Origin: Lachnospiraceae bacterium XPB1003
Lineage (GTDB): Bacteria > Bacillota > Clostridia > Lachnospirales > Lachnospiraceae
DNA: 64,000 bases
Assembly: GCA_900102065.1 (NCBI GenBank)
Contig: FMVK01000001.1
Span: forward strand, 124,001 to 188,000
Reading direction: 5' to 3'
Shown here: in pieces, positions 61,056 through 64,000 of the stretch
How the letters are laid out: every line of letters starts with the position of its first letter
How positions within the stretch are numbered: position 1 is the stretch's first letter
Notes under the pieces: generated by a model
The model's database searches: none
What the model was told of the DNA's origin: nothing
What the model saw: only the letters and a program-made list of their open reading frames with translations
Made by a program: the position numbers and the translations under genes

Positions 61056-61595
61056 TTACTCGATGCCATCTTTTATTCCTCTATCACTCCACACATGAGC
61101 TTCAACATATCGCTCAGGGCCATATTTCCCATCAGGGTTCCAGTCCTGGGGAAGTCCGTACTTTTCAATCACGCCTAATATCTCGTCATATGTATAGAGC
61201 TTCTTTCTGTACTCTTTTCCATCATTAACACGGTCACTGAACGTTGGATGAGAATCTCCATAGGTAAAAGAGACTGTGCTCAGATCCAAGTCTGCCGTAT
61301 CTATCACTATGTGATCGCAGTCTTCAAACCAGCTCTGTAACCATGGGCATTCACCAACCACCAGATAGTGGGGGACTTCGCGTTCAATCTTCCCGCCTTT
61401 TTTACGGAACTCGGTCCTTAGTATCTCTTCGAATCGCCTTCTATCGGCAACGTAACTGTCTTGCCTTTTTGCGCACATGCTTTCAGGTTTTTCTGACTTT
61501 ATGGTCAGAAGCACCGTATTGGCTTCTTCTTCGCTTAGGTCCGACAGATTCCGAAACGGACCCGTTTTCTTATCAAAATAATGGTATAAAAGCAT
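61056..61595 (-). CDS. Conserved protein of unknown function
   Basis: 179 aa, soluble. MLLYHYFDKKTGPFRNLSDL, SYVADRRRFEEILRTEFRKKGG, PHYLVVGECPWLQSWFEDC, and YGPERYVEAHVWSD are distinct, Trp- and acid-rich segments. I recall similar hypothetical proteins in Clostridia but no function. Ribosome site GTGGAG. No helices or signal peptide. Solitary, with about 115 non-coding bases upstream. Confidence 0.8.
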   Translation of the reverse strand: MLLYHYFDKKTGPFRNLSDLSEEEANTVLLTIKSEKPESMCAKRQDSYVADRRRFEEILRTEFRKKGGKIEREVPHYLVVGECPWLQSWFEDCDHIVIDTADLDLSTVSFTYGDSHPTFSDRVNDGKEYRKKLYTYDEILGVIEKYGLPQDWNPDGKYGPERYVEAHVWSDRGIKDGIE

Positions 61596-61709
61596 TGTAT
61601 CTCCACGGAAATTATGAATCTATCGGTCTACATTGTATTCCGAGATAAACCGCCATCAATTTTTATGATTTCTTAGTTCATTTTATTCGTGATTATATCA
61701 AATGGTTAA

Positions 61710-62093
61710 TTACTCCACTTCATCTATCCCGTATATATATCTGAACTCGAGTATGGAAGCAGAATCCTTCTCCTGCCCTTCAAGTTCTACTTTCAATGAA
61801 TTATCCCTGTCGATAATGAAATATATGATTCTGCAGCCGTACTCTTTTGCCCTGGGCATGAAGTATTCCGCCACCCATTTTGTATCAAGGGGATTATCTT
61901 CAAAGCCGTCTCTTGTATCAGCAACATAATTACAGCCGGTGTGAGCATTTATTACCTGCAGTGCCTTCTTAAGGGGTTCTCTGTACTGCTCCAGCTCACA
62001 ATACTTTTTCCAGTGGACCAGGACGACATTCTTATCTGCCGCATAAAAAACATCGCAGTATTCTGATAAATAAATTTCTTCCATATCTTTCAT
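61710..62093 (-). CDS. Small protein, possibly STAS/SpoIIAA-like fold
   Basis: 127 aa. CDVFYAADKNVVLVHWKKYC, NYVADTRDGFEDNPLDTKWV, and ALQVINAHTG suggest alternating strand-helix order reminiscent of SpoIIAA/SEC14-like small proteins in which an L/V-x-DTR motif precedes the helix. The match is weak and I do not rely on it. AAGGGAG precedes the ATG. Function unknown. Confidence 0.75.
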   Translation of the reverse strand: MKDMEEIYLSEYCDVFYAADKNVVLVHWKKYCELEQYREPLKKALQVINAHTGCNYVADTRDGFEDNPLDTKWVAEYFMPRAKEYGCRIIYFIIDRDNSLKVELEGQEKDSASILEFRYIYGIDEVE

Positions 62094-62232
62094 TTTTCTC
62101 CCTTATCGATCCTCACACTTAGCAGTTTACGTTCCCGGCTTCAGAAACTCGATCGTTTTACTGTCTATTTTCTATACCAAGATACTGCCGTAAATATAAT
62201 CGTAATCTTCCGGGATAACCTACAACTATTTT

Positions 62233-62919
62233 TTATTGCAGATACCAATATGTATGCCATCCTGACATCTGAATGATAGCCTCCCTCGGCACTTGTTTTA
62301 ATATAGGAAACAGACCAAACCAGTCTGGCGCAGTCTGAATTAAACCAATCAGTGCAAATCCATAACAGAACCAGCAAAATGTATTTTTCTTTTCCTTATC
62401 AAACGCAAATATCAATAATGGCACAATACCCAGAACGAATGCCGGAAGCAGATAATATACAATGCATTGAGTGATATTTAATGGATCCGTTGATGTGGCA
62501 TATCCTGAAAAGTTTCCCTTTATGATACCGATATAAACGGTGCTGCCTTTTGGAAAGGCGATTCCGTGAAGCAGTTCATGTAATCCTTGAAGCAGAAATG
62601 ATGATAAGGCACCGATAATAAAGCCTTTTTTTGAAGGAATAAACCAACTCTTTTTCTTACCGATAATAATCAATGCTATAAAAAGAACTATCAACGGAAC
62701 GACTATGAAATACGATTGTTTTAATAATTCCGCCTGTGATTCCGCCTCGACAACCTGAATGGCATTTGGCGGTAAAATGGTCTCTTTCCATGCATCTACC
62801 TCATTTGCGCTGATTCCTGCCCAAACAATATTCAAAACTAAAACTTTATAAATAACAAAGGCTATTGCAATCATGCCGATACCAATTGCCACCCAATGCC
62901 TTTTTATTGTACTTTTCAT
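62233..62919 (-). CDS. DUF3267 putative zincin metalloprotease, membrane
   Basis: 228 aa. Helices at about 10-30, 70-88, 100-115 and 150-215. The helix-embedded HELLHGIAFPKGS supplies HExxH with a downstream region typical of DUF3267, a predicted zinc metalloprotease family with unknown substrates. ATG 62919 has AAGGAG six bases upstream; another ATG lies one codon earlier. It starts about 30 bases after the GNAT::NifX hybrid. Confidence 0.87.
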   Translation of the reverse strand: MKSTIKRHWVAIGIGMIAIAFVIYKVLVLNIVWAGISANEVDAWKETILPPNAIQVVEAESQAELLKQSYFIVVPLIVLFIALIIIGKKKSWFIPSKKGFIIGALSSFLLQGLHELLHGIAFPKGSTVYIGIIKGNFSGYATSTDPLNITQCIVYYLLPAFVLGIVPLLIFAFDKEKKNTFCWFCYGFALIGLIQTAPDWFGLFPILKQVPREAIIQMSGWHTYWYLQ

Positions 62920-62949
62920 CATAAGCTCCTTAGTGCAGAAAACTGAAAG

Positions 62950-63422
62950 CTAATGGTGACACTCACCATGTCCACATTTATGGTCTCCATGATACTCGTG
63001 ATCATGATGATCGCATGTAGCCTCGCCAACCTCTGCAAGAGTTCCTTCCAGATAGGATTTAACAACTTCATCAGCAATTCCGGATGCACCGGCATAAATC
63101 TTGATTCCGGATTCTGCCATGGCATTAATCGCTCCCCACCTATTCCGCCACAGATCATTACATTGGCGCCTGCCTCCTGCAAAAATCCTGCCAGGGCACC
63201 ATGTCCGGTCTCTCCCGTATCGATCACCTTCGAGGATTTCACCTCACCGTTATCAATAGACTTTTCTATCGTCTCACGTGAAATAATCTGCTCATCTTCT
63301 TCAAAGTGATCATCCCTTCGACCAAACTCTTCAAGCGCTCCATAGTTAAACGCTTCCTGATTATCCAATATAAATTGTTCTCTGTCTCTATCCTCTAAAG
63401 GAATAAGTTTTATATTATTCAT
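62950..63422 (-). pseudogene. GNAT::NifX-like hybrid, frameshifted
   Basis: From ATG 63422 the frame reads a GNAT-acetyltransferase beginning (MNNIKLIPLEDRDREQFIL, FNYGALEEFGRRDDH) up to about residue 60, then switches without a stop to the C-terminal half of a NifX/NifB-type dinitrogenase-cofactor protein (SSKVIDTGETGHGALAGFLQ, CGGIGG). Just after CGGIGG the frame is lost at a GGGG run near 63130. In the next frame it continues correctly (INAMAESGIKIYAGASGIAD, SYLEGTLAEV, then a His/Cys-rich end with HHDHEYHGDHKCGHGECHH) to a TAG at 62950. One extra G restores the family sequence. Confidence 0.75.
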
Positions 63423-63451
63423 AGCAATATGTCCTGAAATATATTCGTCGA

Positions 63452-63820
63452 TTAAAATTTTATAACAGAAGCAATCTTCTTGCCGCATAGTATTCCTAAA
63501 ATGCAGCAGCCACAGCTCAATATCACATATATACTACCGGCAGCATATTGCTTATTATCAAACAGATTAAAAGCCTCCAGCGAAAATGTAGAGAATGTTG
63601 TAAAACCACCGCAGACACCGGTCTTCCAAAATAGAACTGTATTATCGGATATGCCTTCTTTATTACTCGTAACACCAACTATAAATCCAATCAGAACAGC
63701 TCCTATTATATTGGTTATAAGAGTCAATACAGGAAATTCCGCCTTAACCGGAATAAGACTTATAGCATATCGTGTTACTGCACCCAATGCACCCCCAAGT
63801 GCAACAAACAGAAAACTCAT
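63452..63820 (-). CDS. crcB: CrcB/Fluc fluoride channel
   Basis: 122 aa, four helices, normal Fluc length. N-terminal FVALGGALGAVTRYAIS and the pore motif GGFTTFSTFSLEAFNL identify it. Dual-topology dimer that lets fluoride leave the cell. Ribosome site GAGG before ATG 63820. No fluoride riboswitch is evident in the 60 bases upstream. The hybrid pseudogene follows it; a second crc-type gene may lie just outside the window. Confidence 0.95.
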   Translation of the reverse strand: MSFLFVALGGALGAVTRYAISLIPVKAEFPVLTLITNIIGAVLIGFIVGVTSNKEGISDNTVLFWKTGVCGGFTTFSTFSLEAFNLFDNKQYAAGSIYVILSCGCCILGILCGKKIASVIKF

Positions 63821-63887
63821 ATCAACCTCACAATCTTATAAAACAAAAACTATATTTCTTCATTACTGTAACACCTTATAGTGCAAC

Positions 63888-64000
63888 CTATATTCTGCCC
63901 CAAAAATCCATTGCAGCTGAAATATTTATAAATAAAAACAGCGCCTCGAGAACTAAAGCCAGCACGAGAATAGCAAATGCAAATTTCCATACTAAAATTG
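63888..64000 (-). CDS. C-terminal end of a membrane protein (runs off window)
   Basis: In the minus frame ending at the TAG 63888-63890 the last 36 residues read LVWKFAFAILVLALVLEALF followed by LFINISAAMDFWGRI, a single hydrophobic helix and a short tail. The other frames give less plausible peptides, although one is open too. Too short to name. Confidence 0.4.
   Translation of the reverse strand, partial: ILVWKFAFAILVLALVLEALFLFINISAAMDFWGRI

Noticed and set aside
62165-62377. 70-codon frame on the minus strand
   Set aside because: It overlaps the DUF3267 gene in another frame, without ribosome site or recognisable content.
63821-63887. Fluoride riboswitch upstream of crcB
   Set aside because: I looked for the crcB RNA core motif in the short upstream region and did not see it.
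1-64000. CRISPR array, tRNA, rRNA or insertion sequence
   Set aside because: No regular direct repeats with spacers, no cloverleaf-like tRNA sequence noticed between genes, no transposase or terminal repeats in the protein set.

Overview
The window looks like chromosomal DNA of a Lachnospiraceae bacterium (Clostridia), possibly Butyrivibrio or a close relative. The evidence is gene content: ATP-type PEP carboxykinase, the long (yeast-type) LeuA, a cdaA-cdaR-glmM operon, an mbl-flhO-flhP flagellar block, GH43- and CAP-type proteins typical of gut or rumen Lachnospiraceae, and a Crh-like HPr. The genus assignment is inference. Nearly all genes lie on the minus strand in tightly packed, often 1-4 nt overlapping operons; only four are on the plus strand. 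I saw no rRNA, tRNA, CRISPR array or insertion sequence, and no gap above 300 bases lacks a gene.

Layout: 0-2.2 kb, a partial membrane-anchored gene and pckA with its own promoter and terminator. 2.2-7.4 kb, trpF plus an O-antigen-ligase-like protein, a GT-C glycosyltransferase and an ABC flippase-type exporter. 7.6-9.3 kb, two plus-strand genes (a small membrane protein and a GT52/sialyltransferase-like enzyme). 9.3-25.5 kb, the main exopolysaccharide/capsule locus: priming phosphoglycosyltransferase, Wzz/CpsC-type co-polymerase with a degenerate kinase tail, EpsG-like polymerase, eight glycosyltransferases, two membrane proteins of unknown role, GDP-fucose synthase and dTDP-rhamnose reductase. 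Together these suggest a fucose- and rhamnose-containing surface polysaccharide built on undecaprenyl phosphate. The earlier nucleotide-sugar genes (gmd, rfbA/B/C) are not in the window.

25.4-48.8 kb is core genome: leuA, a Crh-like HPr lacking His15, glmM-cdaR-cdaA (c-di-AMP and wall-precursor control), yvyF-comF-recD2, a FlgJ-like rod-binding protein with two basal-body rod/hook proteins, mbl, greA with a strong promoter, dusB-coaX, birA, argF, an SPFH/NfeD pair, a SleB-type cell-wall hydrolase, an RlmI-type methyltransferase and a LUD-domain protein.

48.9-57.3 kb mixes a Cys-rich membrane protein, a MATE exporter, a GH43-like enzyme, a secreted CAP-domain protein, a DUF3006-like microprotein, and a second small surface-glycan set (GT4 glycosyltransferase, short priming transferase, membrane protein) enclosing an extra RsmH-type methyltransferase. 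57.3-64 kb is more AT-rich and accessory in character: a winged-helix/GHKL-ATPase/STAS-like regulator, an LRR gene remnant, a membrane-anchored S41 peptidase, a start-less YozG-like repressor, a SugE/Gdx-type SMR exporter with an elaborate structured leader, two conserved unknowns, a DUF3267 zincin, a GNAT::NifX hybrid pseudogene, and a CrcB/Fluc fluoride channel.

The most interesting items are the single-chain HTH-GHKL-STAS protein, the Crh-like HPr beside c-di-AMP genes, the co-polymerase with a vestigial tyrosine-kinase tail, the SMR leader, and the nested inverted repeat upstream of the MATE gene.
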